Counted from the first letter of the stretch, positions 44,873 to 54,161 are shown. The stretch is DNA of 64,000 nucleotides from Ancylobacter radicis (GCF_018449475.1 NZ_JAHCQH010000015.1:124001-188000), one strand, 5' to 3'. Notes: generated by a model not told the origin, from the sequence alone. Numbers and translations: made by a program.

Positions 44873-45361
44873 ATGATCCTGCGCGACGCAACGGCCGACG
44901 ACCTGCCCGGCATTCTCGACATCTACAACCATGCGGTGCTCCACTCCACCGCGATCTGGAACGACACGCCGGCCGATCTCGCCAACCGCAGCGCCTGGCT
45001 CGCCGACCGCCGGGCGAAATCCTACCCCGTGATCGTCGCCACCGAGGGCGAGACGGTGCTCGGCTATGCCAGCTTCGGCGATTTCCGCCCCTTTGACGGC
45101 TTTCGCATCAGCGTCGAGCATTCGGTCTATGTGGCCGAGGCCGCCCGCGGGCACGGCATTGGCGGGCGTCTGGTCGAGGCGCTGTTCGAGCCGGCCCGCG
45201 CCATCGGCAAGAAGGTGATGATCGGCGGCATCACCGGCGGCAACGCGCCCTCGCTCGCCCTCCACGCCCGGCTCGGCTTCGTCGAGACCGCGCGCATGCC
45301 CGGCATCGGCACCAAGTTCGGGCAGCGGCTCGACCTGGTATTCATGCAGAAGGATCTGTGA
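44873..45361 (+). CDS. GNAT-family N-acetyltransferase (phosphinothricin acetyltransferase-like)
   Basis: Protein of 162 residues: ILRDATADDLPGILDIYNHAVLHSTAIWNDTPADL, then EHSVYVAEAARGHGIGGRLVEALFEPARAIGKKVMIGGITGGNAPSLALHARLGFVE, the PAT/BAR-like pattern with the acetyl-CoA-binding GHGIGG loop. These enzymes acetylate small amines, including L-methionine sulfoximine and phosphinothricin in some members. Exact substrate unknown. Divergent from the 102-residue protein, convergent with ahcY. Confidence 0.9.
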   Translation: MILRDATADDLPGILDIYNHAVLHSTAIWNDTPADLANRSAWLADRRAKSYPVIVATEGETVLGYASFGDFRPFDGFRISVEHSVYVAEAARGHGIGGRLVEALFEPARAIGKKVMIGGITGGNAPSLALHARLGFVETARMPGIGTKFGQRLDLVFMQKDL

Positions 45362-45366
45362 ACGAA

Positions 45367-45392
45367 AAAGGGGCGCCACAGGGCGCCCCTTT
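45367..45392. terminator. bidirectional terminator between GNAT gene and ahcY
   Basis: AAAGGGGCGCC-ACAG-GGCGCCCCTTT, an eleven-pair stem flanked by A and T runs on both sides, serving both convergent genes. Confidence 0.85.
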
Positions 45393-45415
45393 GAACGATC
45401 GGCAGCCCGCAGGGC

Positions 45416-46822
45416 TCAGTAGCGGTAGTGATCCGGCTTGAACGGCCCCTCGACCGGCACGCCGATGTAATCGGCCTGCTCCGGGCGCAGCTTGGTGAGC
45501 TTCACGCCGAGCTTGTCGAGGTGGAGGGCGGCAACCTTCTCGTCCAACACCTTCGGCAGGGTATAGACCTTGTTGTCATACTTGCCGGGGTTGGCCCAGA
45601 GGTCGATCTGCGCCAGCGTCTGATTGGAGAAGGAGGACGACATCACGAAGGACGGGTGACCCATGGCGTTGCCGAGGTTCACCAGACGGCCTTCCGACAG
45701 CAGGATGATGCGGTTTCCGCTCGGGAACTCGATCTCGTCGACCTGCGGCTTGATGTTGTTCCACTTGAAGTTCTTCAGGCCGGCGACCTGAATCTCGTTG
45801 TCGAAATGGCCGATGTTGCAGACGATGGCCCGGTCCTTCATCTGCCGCATGTGCTCGACGGTGATGATGTCCTTGTTGCCGGTCGCGGTGACATAGATGT
45901 CGGCGCGCGAGAAGGCGTCCTCGATGGTCGCCACCTCATAGCCTTCCATCGACGCCTGAAGGGCGCAGATCGGATCGACTTCGGAGACGATGACGCGGGC
46001 GCCGGCCTGGCGCAGCGAGGCGGCCGAGCCCTTGCCGACATCGCCGAAGCCGGCGACGAAGGCGACCTTGCCGGCCAGCATCACGTCGGTGCCACGGCGG
46101 ATGGCGTCGACCAGCGATTCGCGGCAGCCATAGAGATTGTCGAACTTCGACTTGGTGACCGAGTCGTTGACGTTGATCGCCGGGAACAGCAGCTTGCCCT
46201 GTTCGGCCAGCTTGTAGAGGCGGTGAACGCCCGTGGTGGTCTCTTCCGACACGCCCTTGATCGACTTCGCCACCTGCGCGAACCAGCCCTTCGGCTTTTC
46301 GGCCAGCAGCTTCTTGATCAGCGCGAAGAAGATTTCCTCTTCTTCCGAACCGGGCGTTTCGAGGAAGGCGACATCGCCCTGCTCGGCGCGCAGGCCGTAA
46401 TGGACGAGCATGGTGGCATCACCGCCATCGTCGAGGATCATGTTCGGCACGCCGCCGTCATGCCAGTCGAACAGCTTGGCGGTGAAGTCCCAATATTCCT
46501 GCAGCGTCTCGCCCTTGAAGGCGAACACCGGCGTGCCGCCCGCGGCGATGGCGGCGGCGGCGTGGTCCTGCGTCGAGAAGATGTTGCAGGAGACCCAGCG
46601 CACATCCGCGCCGAGCGCCTTCAGCGTCTCGATCAGCACGGCGGTCTGGATGGTCATGTGCAGCGAACCGGCGATGCGCGCGCCCTTGAGCGGCTGCGCG
46701 GGGCCGTACTCGGCGCGGATGGCCATCAGACCGGGCATCTCGGTCTCCGCGAGTTCGATTTCCTTGCGGCCGAAATCGGCGAGACCGATGTCCTTGACGA
46801 TGTAGTCGCTGGCGAGGGCCAT
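45416..46822 (-). CDS. ahcY: adenosylhomocysteinase (S-adenosylhomocysteine hydrolase)
   Basis: NAD-dependent enzyme of 468 residues splitting S-adenosylhomocysteine to homocysteine and adenosine, the recycling arm of SAM methylation. [36 protein letters not shown] opens it; [61 protein letters not shown], the NAD loop [26 protein letters not shown] and the C-terminal PFKPDHYRY are all intact. AGGAAGAG just before the ATG at 46822. A strong operator-like palindrome lies 69 bp upstream. Confidence 0.97.
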   Translation of the reverse strand: MALASDYIVKDIGLADFGRKEIELAETEMPGLMAIRAEYGPAQPLKGARIAGSLHMTIQTAVLIETLKALGADVRWVSCNIFSTQDHAAAAIAAGGTPVFAFKGETLQEYWDFTAKLFDWHDGGVPNMILDDGGDATMLVHYGLRAEQGDVAFLETPGSEEEEIFFALIKKLLAEKPKGWFAQVAKSIKGVSEETTTGVHRLYKLAEQGKLLFPAINVNDSVTKSKFDNLYGCRESLVDAIRRGTDVMLAGKVAFVAGFGDVGKGSAASLRQAGARVIVSEVDPICALQASMEGYEVATIEDAFSRADIYVTATGNKDIITVEHMRQMKDRAIVCNIGHFDNEIQVAGLKNFKWNNIKPQVDEIEFPSGNRIILLSEGRLVNLGNAMGHPSFVMSSSFSNQTLAQIDLWANPGKYDNKVYTLPKVLDEKVAALHLDKLGVKLTKLRPEQADYIGVPVEGPFKPDHYRY

Positions 46823-46890
46823 GAAACTCTTCCTGACGGGTAACGGGTTTAGCAATGCGGTTTACCAGCTACAGCCTGGCATAGCAATAA

Positions 46891-46914
46891 CGACATAAAG
46901 ATGTCTTTATGTCG
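46891..46914. promoter_or_regulatory. 24-bp palindrome before ahcY, SahR-type operator candidate
   Basis: Perfect arms of 11 bp, CGACATAAAGA and its reverse complement, around a central TG. AT-rich core in a GC-rich region, 69-92 bp before the ahcY start. The core CATAAAGA...TCTTTATG resembles the site I recall for SahR, the ArsR-family SAH-responsive regulator of Proteobacteria. The rest of the 237-bp gap to the HPr gene has no gene and no riboswitch fold I can see. Confidence 0.65.
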
Positions 46915-47059
46915 CTGCTGATCGCGTCGCTGTGACGGGCCGCGAGCTTAAGGGCGCGCCACGGCGACCGCCATGAGAGACGGTTCCACTTCGGTAGAGG
47001 TTTCGGAAAGCGAGGCGCAGCGGATTGCCGGGACGGACGGGCGGGCGCGTGAGCGCGGC

Positions 47060-47347
47060 TTATTCTTCTTCGCCGAACCGGTCGGCGATGAGGCTCGTCA
47101 GCGCCTCCAGCACGGCGACCGCCTCGCGGCCGGAGGCCACAACCTGGATCGTTGTGCCGGGGGCCGCCGCCAGCATCATCAGGCCCATGATGGAGGTGCC
47201 GCCAACGGTCTCGCCGCAGCGCGTCACCCGGACATCGGCGTCGAAACGCTCCACGGTCTGCACGAATTTGGCGGAGGCGCGCGCATGCAGGCCGCGACGG
47301 TTGACGATGGGCAGTTCGCGCGTGAGGGCGACCGAGGTGTCCATCAT
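47060..47347 (-). CDS. HPr-family phosphocarrier protein
   Basis: Protein of 95 residues. RRGLHARASAKFVQTVERF has the phosphorylated His (position 21 here) and GGTSIMGLMMLAAAPGTTIQVVASGREA holds the Ser phosphorylated by HprK in the family. In rhizobia this HPr belongs to the regulatory PTS with EI-Ntr rather than a sugar-uptake system. Overlaps the EIIA stop (ATGA), so translationally coupled. Confidence 0.93.
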   Translation of the reverse strand: MMDTSVALTRELPIVNRRGLHARASAKFVQTVERFDADVRVTRCGETVGGTSIMGLMMLAAAPGTTIQVVASGREAVAVLEALTSLIADRFGEEE

Positions 47348-47745
47348 TTCCCGGCAAGCACCCGGCTGGCGATGTTGATGTATTTGCGCCCGGCGTCCTG
47401 CGCCTGGACCACGGCCTCGGCCATCGGCAGTTCGCCGCGCACCGTGGCGAGCTTGACCAGCATGGGCAGGTTGATCCCGGCCACCACTTCGATCTCGGGC
47501 GACGTCATGACCGAGATGGCGAGATTGGACGGCGTGCCGCCGAACATGTCGGTGAGAATCACCACGCCGCCGCCACTGTTCACCACAGCGACCGCATCGA
47601 CGATATCCTTGCGACGCTGCTCGATGTCATCGTCGGGACCAATGGTAATGGCTTCAAGCTGGGACTGGGGTCCCATGACATGTTCCAGAGCCGAACGGAA
47701 CTCGCTGGCCAGGCGTCCGTGCGTTACGAGTACGAGACCTATCAT
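47344..47745 (-). CDS. PTS EIIA-Man-type protein
   Basis: Protein of 133 residues: MIGLVLVTHGRLASEFRSALEHVMG with the phosphorylated His at position 9, AVAVVNSGGGVVILTDMFGGTPSNLAIS, GINLPMLVKLATVRGELPM. Matches the mannose-type EIIA found in the rhizobial regulatory PTS cluster without a permease. ATG at 47745. Lies downstream of hprK and upstream of HPr. Confidence 0.92.
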   Translation of the reverse strand: MIGLVLVTHGRLASEFRSALEHVMGPQSQLEAITIGPDDDIEQRRKDIVDAVAVVNSGGGVVILTDMFGGTPSNLAISVMTSPEIEVVAGINLPMLVKLATVRGELPMAEAVVQAQDAGRKYINIASRVLAGK

Positions 47746-47800
47746 TCTGCTCCGCCGCGCCCGCATTACGGCACGAGTGCATGTCTGCGCAGAGGGCACC

Positions 47801-47817
47801 CGAATGATGAATTCGGA
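47801..47817. promoter_or_regulatory. CCGAAT-N5-ATTCGG dyad before the EIIA gene
   Basis: Perfect 6-bp arms, 56 bp before the EIIA ATG in the 165-bp gap after hprK. Possible operator of the EIIA-HPr pair; no regulator is implied by context. Confidence 0.3.
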
Positions 47818-47910
47818 TGCACCTCTTTCGTGGGGCGCCCATCATCGTTGCAGCGCACACGAATGGCAAGTGCGTAAGGGCATAACTCGAAGCATATTCG
47901 GGTGATGGGC

Positions 47911-48366
47911 CTAGTCGACACCGGGCTGCGTCAACAGCCGGGCCAGCACCTGCTGCACCGCATCGCCCGGCGCCAGCACCGGCAGCCGGGCCAGTTCCAC
48001 ACCGGAAATCATGCAGCGGCAGGCCTCCGGCTCGGGAAGCCGGGCGGCGTCGGCGGCGGCGAGGTCGACCACGAGCCGCACCGGAACCGCCTCGGCATGG
48101 GGCAACCGGCGCACGCCCGCGCCGCGGACCTCGATCAGCCCCGCGAGCGTGTGCGGCGCGGTCGCGAACAGGTCGCCGCCGTTCGGTGTCAGGCTCACCC
48201 GGTCATCGGCGACCAGAAGCGTCGGCGGCACGATTCCCGAACCGCCGAGGAGGATCAGGGCAAAGGCCAGATGCGACTTCCCCGCTCCCGACGGCCCCCG
48301 GATGAGAACGCCGCGCCCGCCGACGCTGACGCAGGAGGCGTGGATGGTCGCCGCCGCCCCCATCAC
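47911..48366 (-). CDS. hprK: short HprK-type HPr kinase/phosphorylase
   Basis: Protein of 151 residues, only the C-terminal catalytic half of Firmicute HprK, as usual in alphaproteobacteria. IHASCVSVGGRGVLIRGPSGAGKSHLAFALI has the P-loop, LVADDRVSLTPNGGDLFA the catalytic Asp, and IEVRGAGVRRLP the family signature. It sets the Ser-phosphorylation of HPr. Overlaps the chvG stop (ATGA). Confidence 0.93.
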   Translation of the reverse strand: MMGAAATIHASCVSVGGRGVLIRGPSGAGKSHLAFALILLGGSGIVPPTLLVADDRVSLTPNGGDLFATAPHTLAGLIEVRGAGVRRLPHAEAVPVRLVVDLAAADAARLPEPEACRCMISGVELARLPVLAPGDAVQQVLARLLTQPGVD

Positions 48367-50237
48367 ACGGCCGGCAGGCGCACGATGAAGCGGGCGCCGG
48401 CCGACTTGGGCACCGGCGCCGCCTCATCGGGGACTTGGGCGACCGGCTTGCGGGCGCGCGATTTGGGCTTGGCCGCCGCTTTGGCCGCCAGCCGGTTCTC
48501 GGCCCAGATGCGACCGCCATGGGCCTCGACGATCTGCTGGGAGATGGACAGGCCGAGACCGGAATTCTGGCCAAAGCCCTGCTCCTCCGGCCGGTCGGTA
48601 TAGAAACGCTCGAAGATGCGGGAGAGCGCATGCGGGGGAATACCCGGCCCATCATCGTCGACAATGACCTCCACCGCATCCTTCAGCCGGCGGCAGGTGA
48701 CCCGCACCTCCCCGCCCTGCGGCGAGAAGGAGCGGGCATTGTCGATCAGATTGTTGATGACCTGGCCGAGGCGGGAATCATGACCCGGCACGACAAAGCC
48801 GCCGCTTGCTCCGGCCGCGTGCTCGAATCCCAGCTTCACGCTCACCCCATCGCTGCGCACGACATCATTGTGCACGCCGGTCACGGTGTTGAGCAGCCGC
48901 GTCAGGTCCACCGGCTCGGCCTCCTGACGCTGGAGTTCGGCGTCGAGGCGCGAGGCATCGGAAATGTCGGTGATGAGGCGATCGAGCCGTCTCACATCAT
49001 GCTGGATGACCTCCAGCAGCCGGGCGCGCGAACTGTCGGACTTGGCCAGCGGCAGGGTCTCGACCGCCGAGCGCAGCGAGGTGAGCGGGTTCTTCAGCTC
49101 ATGCGACACATCGGCGGCGAAGCTCTCGATCGCCTCGATGCGGGAATACAGCGCATCCGTCATGTCGCGCAGCGCGCCGGACAAATGCCCGATCTCGTCC
49201 GAGCGGCGGGTGAAATCGGGAATCTCGACACGCGAGCGGGTGCGCCGCCGCACTCTTTCGGCGGCATCGGCGAGCTTGCGCACGGGGCCGGCGATGGTGC
49301 TGGCGAGCAGCAGCGAGAGCACCACCATCACCGCCATGGCGACGAGGAAGACGCGCACGATGACGAGGCGCTCGGCCGCCACCGCCTCGTCGATCTCGCC
49401 GCCCTGGGTGGAGAGCAGCAGCACCCCGAGAATGGCGCGGAAGCGTTGCACCGGCACCGCGACGGAGACGATCACCTGACCGCGGTCATTGACCTGAACG
49501 GCGCTCGACTTCTGCCCCTGAAGCGCCGCCACAACAGCAGGGTAGCCCTTGCCATTGTTCGGCCCAAGCTCCTTGTAGAGCGGCAGGTCGCCCCGCTCGA
49601 ACCACATCTTCAGGCTGTTCCAGCCGCGCTCCATCCAGTTCGGCTTCGGCGCGTTGGGGGCCGACATCTCGAAGCGCAGGATCTCGCCCCGCGAATAGAG
49701 CGAGCGCGAATCAACGAGCAGCGAGCCGTCGCGATCATAAATCCGTGCGCGCGTGCCGGTCGGCTCGACGAGGCGCTTCAGCACCGGAGCCACGCGCTCG
49801 GGATTGATCGGAAATTCCAGCGGCGCGAAGCCCTCTTCACCCGGGCCGTAGCTCTCGCCGGCCTGAAGTTCCAGCAGGCGCTCGGGGTCGATGCTGATGG
49901 CGTTGGTCTCGACCTGCGCCGAGGCGGCGATCGCGCTGGCGATAATTTCGCCTTGCACGAGAAGGCTTTGGACGCGCGCGTCGATGAGGCCGGCGCGGAA
50001 CTCGGACAGATACAGGATACCCGACACCAGCACGCCCATGCCGGCGAGGTTGAGCAGGACGATGCGGCGCGTGAGGCTCGAAAAGCTCTTGAAGGCGACA
50101 AAATTTCGCAGCCGCCCGAACGCACCGAGCAGCCGGGTCAGGCGGCCCAGCTTGGGCGCTCCCTCCTCCGGTGCATCGGCCGCGTCGCGCGGATCCTCGT
50201 CCTCGGTCACCGGCCGGGCGGATGCTGGGTCGAGCAA
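48363..50237 (-). CDS. chvG: ChvG-type sensor histidine kinase
   Basis: Membrane sensor of 624 residues that responds to acid and envelope state in rhizobia. TM1 (RRIVLLNLAGMGVLVSGILYLSEF), a periplasmic domain of about 200 residues with RIYDRDGSLLVDSRSLYSRGE, TM2 (RVFLVAMAVMVVLSLLLASTIAG), HAMP, HisKA SFAADVSHELKNPLTSL with the phospho-His at about 379, then N and G boxes (NLIDNARSFS, DDGPGIPPHALSRIFERFY, SGLGLSISQQIVEAHGG). TTG at 50237 has AGGAG nine bases upstream, inside the chvI end; a TTG at 50267 is the other candidate. Confidence 0.93.
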   Translation of the reverse strand: MLDPASARPVTEDEDPRDAADAPEEGAPKLGRLTRLLGAFGRLRNFVAFKSFSSLTRRIVLLNLAGMGVLVSGILYLSEFRAGLIDARVQSLLVQGEIIASAIAASAQVETNAISIDPERLLELQAGESYGPGEEGFAPLEFPINPERVAPVLKRLVEPTGTRARIYDRDGSLLVDSRSLYSRGEILRFEMSAPNAPKPNWMERGWNSLKMWFERGDLPLYKELGPNNGKGYPAVVAALQGQKSSAVQVNDRGQVIVSVAVPVQRFRAILGVLLLSTQGGEIDEAVAAERLVIVRVFLVAMAVMVVLSLLLASTIAGPVRKLADAAERVRRRTRSRVEIPDFTRRSDEIGHLSGALRDMTDALYSRIEAIESFAADVSHELKNPLTSLRSAVETLPLAKSDSSRARLLEVIQHDVRRLDRLITDISDASRLDAELQRQEAEPVDLTRLLNTVTGVHNDVVRSDGVSVKLGFEHAAGASGGFVVPGHDSRLGQVINNLIDNARSFSPQGGEVRVTCRRLKDAVEVIVDDDGPGIPPHALSRIFERFYTDRPEEQGFGQNSGLGLSISQQIVEAHGGRIWAENRLAAKAAAKPKSRARKPVAQVPDEAAPVPKSAGARFIVRLPAV

Positions 50238-50244
50238 GAAGCCG

Positions 50245-50943
50245 CTACTCCTTGAAGCGGTAGCCAACGCCGTACAGCGTCTCGATCATCTCGAAATTGT
50301 CGTCCGTCACCTTGAACTTCTTGCGAAGCCGCTTGATGTGGCTGTCAATGGTGCGGTCGTCGACATAGACCTGGTCGTCATAGGCCGCATCCATCAGCGC
50401 GTTGCGGCTCTTGACCACGCCCGGACGGGTCGCAAGTGCTTGCAAGATCAGAAATTCGGTGACGGTGAGGGTGACGTTCTCGCCCTTCCAGGTGCAGGTA
50501 TGGCGCTCGGGATCCATGCGCAGCAGGCCGCGTTCCAGCACTTTGGCGCTGTCGGTCTCGCGCGGCATCGTGCCGTCCTTGGGCGCAACACGGCGCAGCA
50601 CCGCCTTCACCCGCTCGACCAGCAGGCGCTGCGAGAAGGGCTTCTTGATGAAGTCGTCGGCGCCCATTTTCAGGCCGAACAACTCGTCGATTTCATCATC
50701 CTTGGAGGTGAGGAAGATCACCGGCATGTCGCTTTTCTGGCGCAGGCGACGCAGCAGTTCCATGCCGTCCATGCGCGGCATCTTGATGTCGAAGATGGCG
50801 AGGTCCGGCGGGCTGGTCTTGAAACCGTCAAGCGCCGTCGCCCCATCCGTGTAGGTCTGGATGCGATAACCCTCGGATTCCAGGGCGATCGACACGGATG
50901 TGAGAATGTTGCGATCGTCGTCGACGAGAGCGATGGTCGGCAT
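50245..50943 (-). CDS. chvI: ChvI-type OmpR-family response regulator
   Basis: Protein of 232 residues. Receiver domain with [26 protein letters not shown] (acidic pocket), [18 protein letters not shown] (phospho-Asp) and [15 protein letters not shown] (conserved Lys); DNA-binding winged helix ends [42 protein letters not shown] before the ATG at 50943. Controls envelope and succinoglycan-type genes in relatives. First gene of the chvI-chvG-hprK run. Confidence 0.95.
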   Translation of the reverse strand: MPTIALVDDDRNILTSVSIALESEGYRIQTYTDGATALDGFKTSPPDLAIFDIKMPRMDGMELLRRLRQKSDMPVIFLTSKDDEIDELFGLKMGADDFIKKPFSQRLLVERVKAVLRRVAPKDGTMPRETDSAKVLERGLLRMDPERHTCTWKGENVTLTVTEFLILQALATRPGVVKSRNALMDAAYDDQVYVDDRTIDSHIKRLRKKFKVTDDNFEMIETLYGVGYRFKE

Positions 50944-51003
50944 CTGGACACTTTCCTGTTCGGCGGCGGTAAGGGCAGCCTGCGGGTCAACCGTGCCGCC
51001 GTG

Positions 51004-51032
51004 GCCATAATGTGACAGGCAAACTGATTCAA
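51004..51032 (-). promoter_or_regulatory. sigma-70-type promoter of chvI
   Basis: On the minus strand TTGAAT (51032-51027), 17-bp spacer, TATGGC (51009-51004), ending 61 bp before the chvI ATG. The -10 resembles the atpI promoter. Confidence 0.4.
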
Positions 51033-51088
51033 CAGAAATAGCGCGTTTCAAGGCACATAGCCAATCGCCCCTGCGAGGAAGGATCCTC

Positions 51089-51871
51089 ATGCCCGCCCTG
51101 CAACCTGCCAGCAAGCCCCCCATGCCCCCCAGCACGACGTTCGACGCCCCCGCGGCGACACGCCGGCTGATGCGCGAGGCCCGCTTCGGCGCGCTCGCCA
51201 CGCTCGACGCCGATGGCGGTCCCTATGCCTCGCTGGTACAGGTGGCGACATTGCCGGACGGCACGCCCATTCTCCTGCTTTCCGATCTGGCGCGGCATAC
51301 GCGCAATGTCGCGCGAGACCGCCGGGTCTCCCTGCTGGTCGATGAGCGGCGCACCGGCGACGAGCTTCAGGGCGCGCGCGCCGGTTTGATCGGGTGGACA
51401 GTCAGGTTAAGTCAGGCCGATGAGGTTGAGATCGCGCGCCGCCGTTTCCTGGCCCGCCACCCCGACGCCGCCGGCTTCGCCGGGTTCGCCGATTTCGCCT
51501 TCTACCGGGTGGAGGTGTCGAGCGCCCACCTCGTCGCCGGCTTCGGCCGCATCACCGATGTGACGCGGGACGACCTCATCCTCGACATCTCGGACGCCGG
51601 CGAGGTGCTGGCGGCGGAGGAGAGCACGGTCGCCCACATGAATGAGGACCACCGCGACGCGATCGAGCTTTACGCGATGCAGCTCATCGGCACGGGGCCG
51701 GGCGACTGGCGGCTGATCGGCATCGATCCGGCCGGCTGCGACCTGATGTCCGGCACCGAGGTCCGCCGGCTGGATTTTCCGCGCCGGGCGACCAATGCGC
51801 GGATCATGCGGGAAATTCTGGTGGAACTGGCCGCAAAAGCCCGTGGAGCCCCGGTGGATTCGCCGCAATAG
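51089..51871 (+). CDS. HugZ-type pyridoxamine-phosphate-oxidase-fold protein with DUF2470
   Basis: Protein of 260 residues. The split-barrel domain [60 protein letters not shown] is followed by the C-terminal DUF2470 ([17 protein letters not shown]). This is the layout of haem-utilisation protein HugZ and relatives, which bind haem or flavin; the substrate here is not shown. AGGAAGG before the ATG. Sits between chvI and the pckA-like gene. Confidence 0.85.
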   Translation: MPALQPASKPPMPPSTTFDAPAATRRLMREARFGALATLDADGGPYASLVQVATLPDGTPILLLSDLARHTRNVARDRRVSLLVDERRTGDELQGARAGLIGWTVRLSQADEVEIARRRFLARHPDAAGFAGFADFAFYRVEVSSAHLVAGFGRITDVTRDDLILDISDAGEVLAAEESTVAHMNEDHRDAIELYAMQLIGTGPGDWRLIGIDPAGCDLMSGTEVRRLDFPRRATNARIMREILVELAAKARGAPVDSPQ

Positions 51872-52012
51872 GTAGGGGGATCGGGTCGGCCCTTAACCTA
51901 TGACCATCGGTTCGGCCCGGTTTCGTCACACAATCGACCCGGAAGATCGGCCAAAACCGCGCGTGGGAGCACCCGGTGCCCCCTGTCTGTCCCGCGTCAG
52001 GAGGAGCCGACC

Positions 52013-53611
52013 TTGCAACAGTCTGGCACGCGTAACGAACAGCATGGCCTTGAGGCCATTGGCCTCGACGGCAGCGGAAAGCTGTTCTGGAACCTTGGCG
52101 ACGCCGCCCTGTGCGAGCGATCCATCGCCCGCGGCGAGGCGCGCCTGTCCGCCGCCGGGGCGCTGGCCGCCGAAACCGGCGCGCATCGCAGCCCGAACCC
52201 GGCCGACCGCTTCATCCTGCGCGAGGAGCGCACGCAGGACAGCGTCGATTGGGACAAGGCGAACGCCCTCACCCGCGACCATTTCGACGCTCTCAAGACC
52301 GATTTCCTCGCTTATGCCGGCGCGCGCACCCTGTTCGCGCAGGATCTCGACGCCGGCGACATCCCGGTGCGGGTGCTGACCGAGCATGCCTGGCACGCGC
52401 TGGTGATGCGCAATCTGCTCGGCCGGCCGGATGCGGCAGCGATTGCAACCTTTGCCCCCCGCCTCACCGTGATCTGCGTGCCGAGCTTCAAGGCCGAGCC
52501 GGAGAAACACGGCGTGCGCTCCGCGACCGTCATCGCCTGCGACCTCGCCGAAGGGCTGGTGTTGATCGGCGGCACGGCGCTGGCGGGCGAGATTCGCGGC
52601 GCGGTGCACACCTATCTCGGCCACGCCCTGGCGGCGCGCGGGACGCTGGCGCTGAACGCCGCCGCCACGACCGGGGTCGACGGCAATACCGCCCTGTTCC
52701 TCGGCCTGCCCGGCACCGGCAAGACCGCCCTCGCCGACACGCCGGAGCGGGCGCTGGTCGCCGACGGTGTTCTTGGCTGGAGCGCGGACGGCATCCGCGC
52801 GCTGGAAGCGGGTTGCTACGCCCGCGCCGAACATGTGACCGCCGCCGGCACGCCGGTGCTGTTCGCCGCGCTCTCGCGCTTCGGTACGGTGCTGGAGAAT
52901 GTCCCCCTCGATGCCGAGACCCGCCAGCCTCTGATCGAGGGCGAGACCCCGGCCGAGAGCGCCCGCGCCGCCTTCGCGCTCCCCGCACCGGCCACGGCGC
53001 GGCCGGAGGGAAGCGGTGTCCATCCGAAGGCGCTGTTCCTGCTGAGCTGCGACACGCTCGGTGTGCTGCCGCCGATCGCCCGGCTGACCCCGGCGCAGGC
53101 GATCTATCATTTCCTCTCCGGCTACAGCGCCACCCTGCCCGGCACCGAGGCGGGAATCGAGGAGGCGCAGATCGCCTTCGCCCCCGGCTTCGGCGCCCCC
53201 TTCCTGTCCGGCGCCCCGGCGGCCGCCAGCGGCATGCTGCGCGACCTCATCGCCCGCCAGGAGGTCACCTGCTGGCTGGTCAATAGCGGCTGGATCGGCG
53301 GCAAGGCCGGCACGGGCCGGCGGGTGCCGGTGGAGACGACGCGCGCGCTGGTCGGCGCCGCGCTCGACGGCACGCTGGACGCGGGCGAATGGCGCACCGA
53401 CCCGCATTTCGGCGTCGAGGTACCCAAGGCGGTGGAGGGCGTCGATGCCCGCCTGCTCGACCCGGCGCGGAGCTGGGCGAGCCGGATGGACTACGCCAAG
53501 ACCGCCCGGCAGCTCGTCTCCCATTTCAGCCGCCATTTCGCGCGGTTCGAGAGCCTGGTCGATGACGAGGTGCGCGGCGCCCAGCCCAGTCTGGCGATCG
53601 CCGCCGAGTAG
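52013..53611 (+). CDS. PEP-carboxykinase (ATP) homologue lacking the metal-binding active site
   Basis: Protein of 532 residues from a TTG start with AGGAGGAG upstream, full length for ATP-PEPCK, at the usual pckA place beside chvI. Fold motifs are present: LIGGTALAGE, P-loop GLPGTGKT (231-238), HPKALFLLSCDTLGVLPPIARLTPAQAIYHFLSGY, WLVNSGWIGG. But against E. coli PckA the Mn2+ ligands K213, H232 and D269 are G196, N215 and G252; K212 is R195, Y207 is L190, and the R65 region is rearranged. P-loop Lys and R333 equivalent remain. No frameshift. So likely a pseudoenzyme or new activity, not normal PEPCK. Confidence 0.85.
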   Translation: MQQSGTRNEQHGLEAIGLDGSGKLFWNLGDAALCERSIARGEARLSAAGALAAETGAHRSPNPADRFILREERTQDSVDWDKANALTRDHFDALKTDFLAYAGARTLFAQDLDAGDIPVRVLTEHAWHALVMRNLLGRPDAAAIATFAPRLTVICVPSFKAEPEKHGVRSATVIACDLAEGLVLIGGTALAGEIRGAVHTYLGHALAARGTLALNAAATTGVDGNTALFLGLPGTGKTALADTPERALVADGVLGWSADGIRALEAGCYARAEHVTAAGTPVLFAALSRFGTVLENVPLDAETRQPLIEGETPAESARAAFALPAPATARPEGSGVHPKALFLLSCDTLGVLPPIARLTPAQAIYHFLSGYSATLPGTEAGIEEAQIAFAPGFGAPFLSGAPAAASGMLRDLIARQEVTCWLVNSGWIGGKAGTGRRVPVETTRALVGAALDGTLDAGEWRTDPHFGVEVPKAVEGVDARLLDPARSWASRMDYAKTARQLVSHFSRHFARFESLVDDEVRGAQPSLAIAAE

Positions 53612-53648
53612 TGGCAGCATGGGGCCTCCAAGCGACGGAGGCCCTGTC

Positions 53649-54161
53649 ATGCGCCGTGCCGGAACCGCTCTCGTCCTGACCGCCCTTTTCGGCATCCTGC
53701 CGGCCACAGCCGAGGCGGGGACGGCGACGGTGACCTTCGTCGCGCCCGAAACCTACAGGGACGGCAATCTCGGCTGGGGGCCGGTGGACCAGCGCCTCAC
53801 GCTGGAGGGCCTCACCCGCATCCTCCAGCGCCTCGCCGCCGCCCGCCTGCCGGCCGGCGACACGCTGGAGGTGTCGGTCCGCGACATCGACCTCGCGGGC
53901 GCCATCAACCCGCTCGCCTCCCGCACCGGCACGCTGCGGGTGATGCGGCAGGACACCTGGCCCTCGATCACGCTCACCTACACGCTGCGCCGGAACGGGC
54001 GGGTGATGGCGCGCGGTGAAGAGACCGTGCGGGCGATGAATTATCTGATGGACCCGGTGGCGGTCCGCTCGGTCGAGCCGCTGCGTTTCGAGACGGCGCT
54101 GCTGAGCAAATGGCTGACGACCACCCTGCGCCCCTATCTGGCGACACAGGCGCAGGGCTGA
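53649..54161 (+). CDS. exported DUF3016-like protein
   Basis: Protein of 170 residues. Signal peptide MRRAGTALVLTALFGILPATAEA, then VTFVAPETYRDGNLGWGPVDQRLTLEGLTRILQRLAAARLPAGDTLEVSVRDIDLAGAI, fitting DUF3016. Probably periplasmic; function unknown. ACGGAGG before the ATG. Downstream of the pckA-like gene by 37 bp, so possibly cotranscribed. Confidence 0.75.
   Translation: MRRAGTALVLTALFGILPATAEAGTATVTFVAPETYRDGNLGWGPVDQRLTLEGLTRILQRLAAARLPAGDTLEVSVRDIDLAGAINPLASRTGTLRVMRQDTWPSITLTYTLRRNGRVMARGEETVRAMNYLMDPVAVRSVEPLRFETALLSKWLTTTLRPYLATQAQG

Noticed and set aside
46823-46890. SAH riboswitch before ahcY
   Set aside because: I could not find the conserved pairing pattern; the palindrome is better explained as a protein site.
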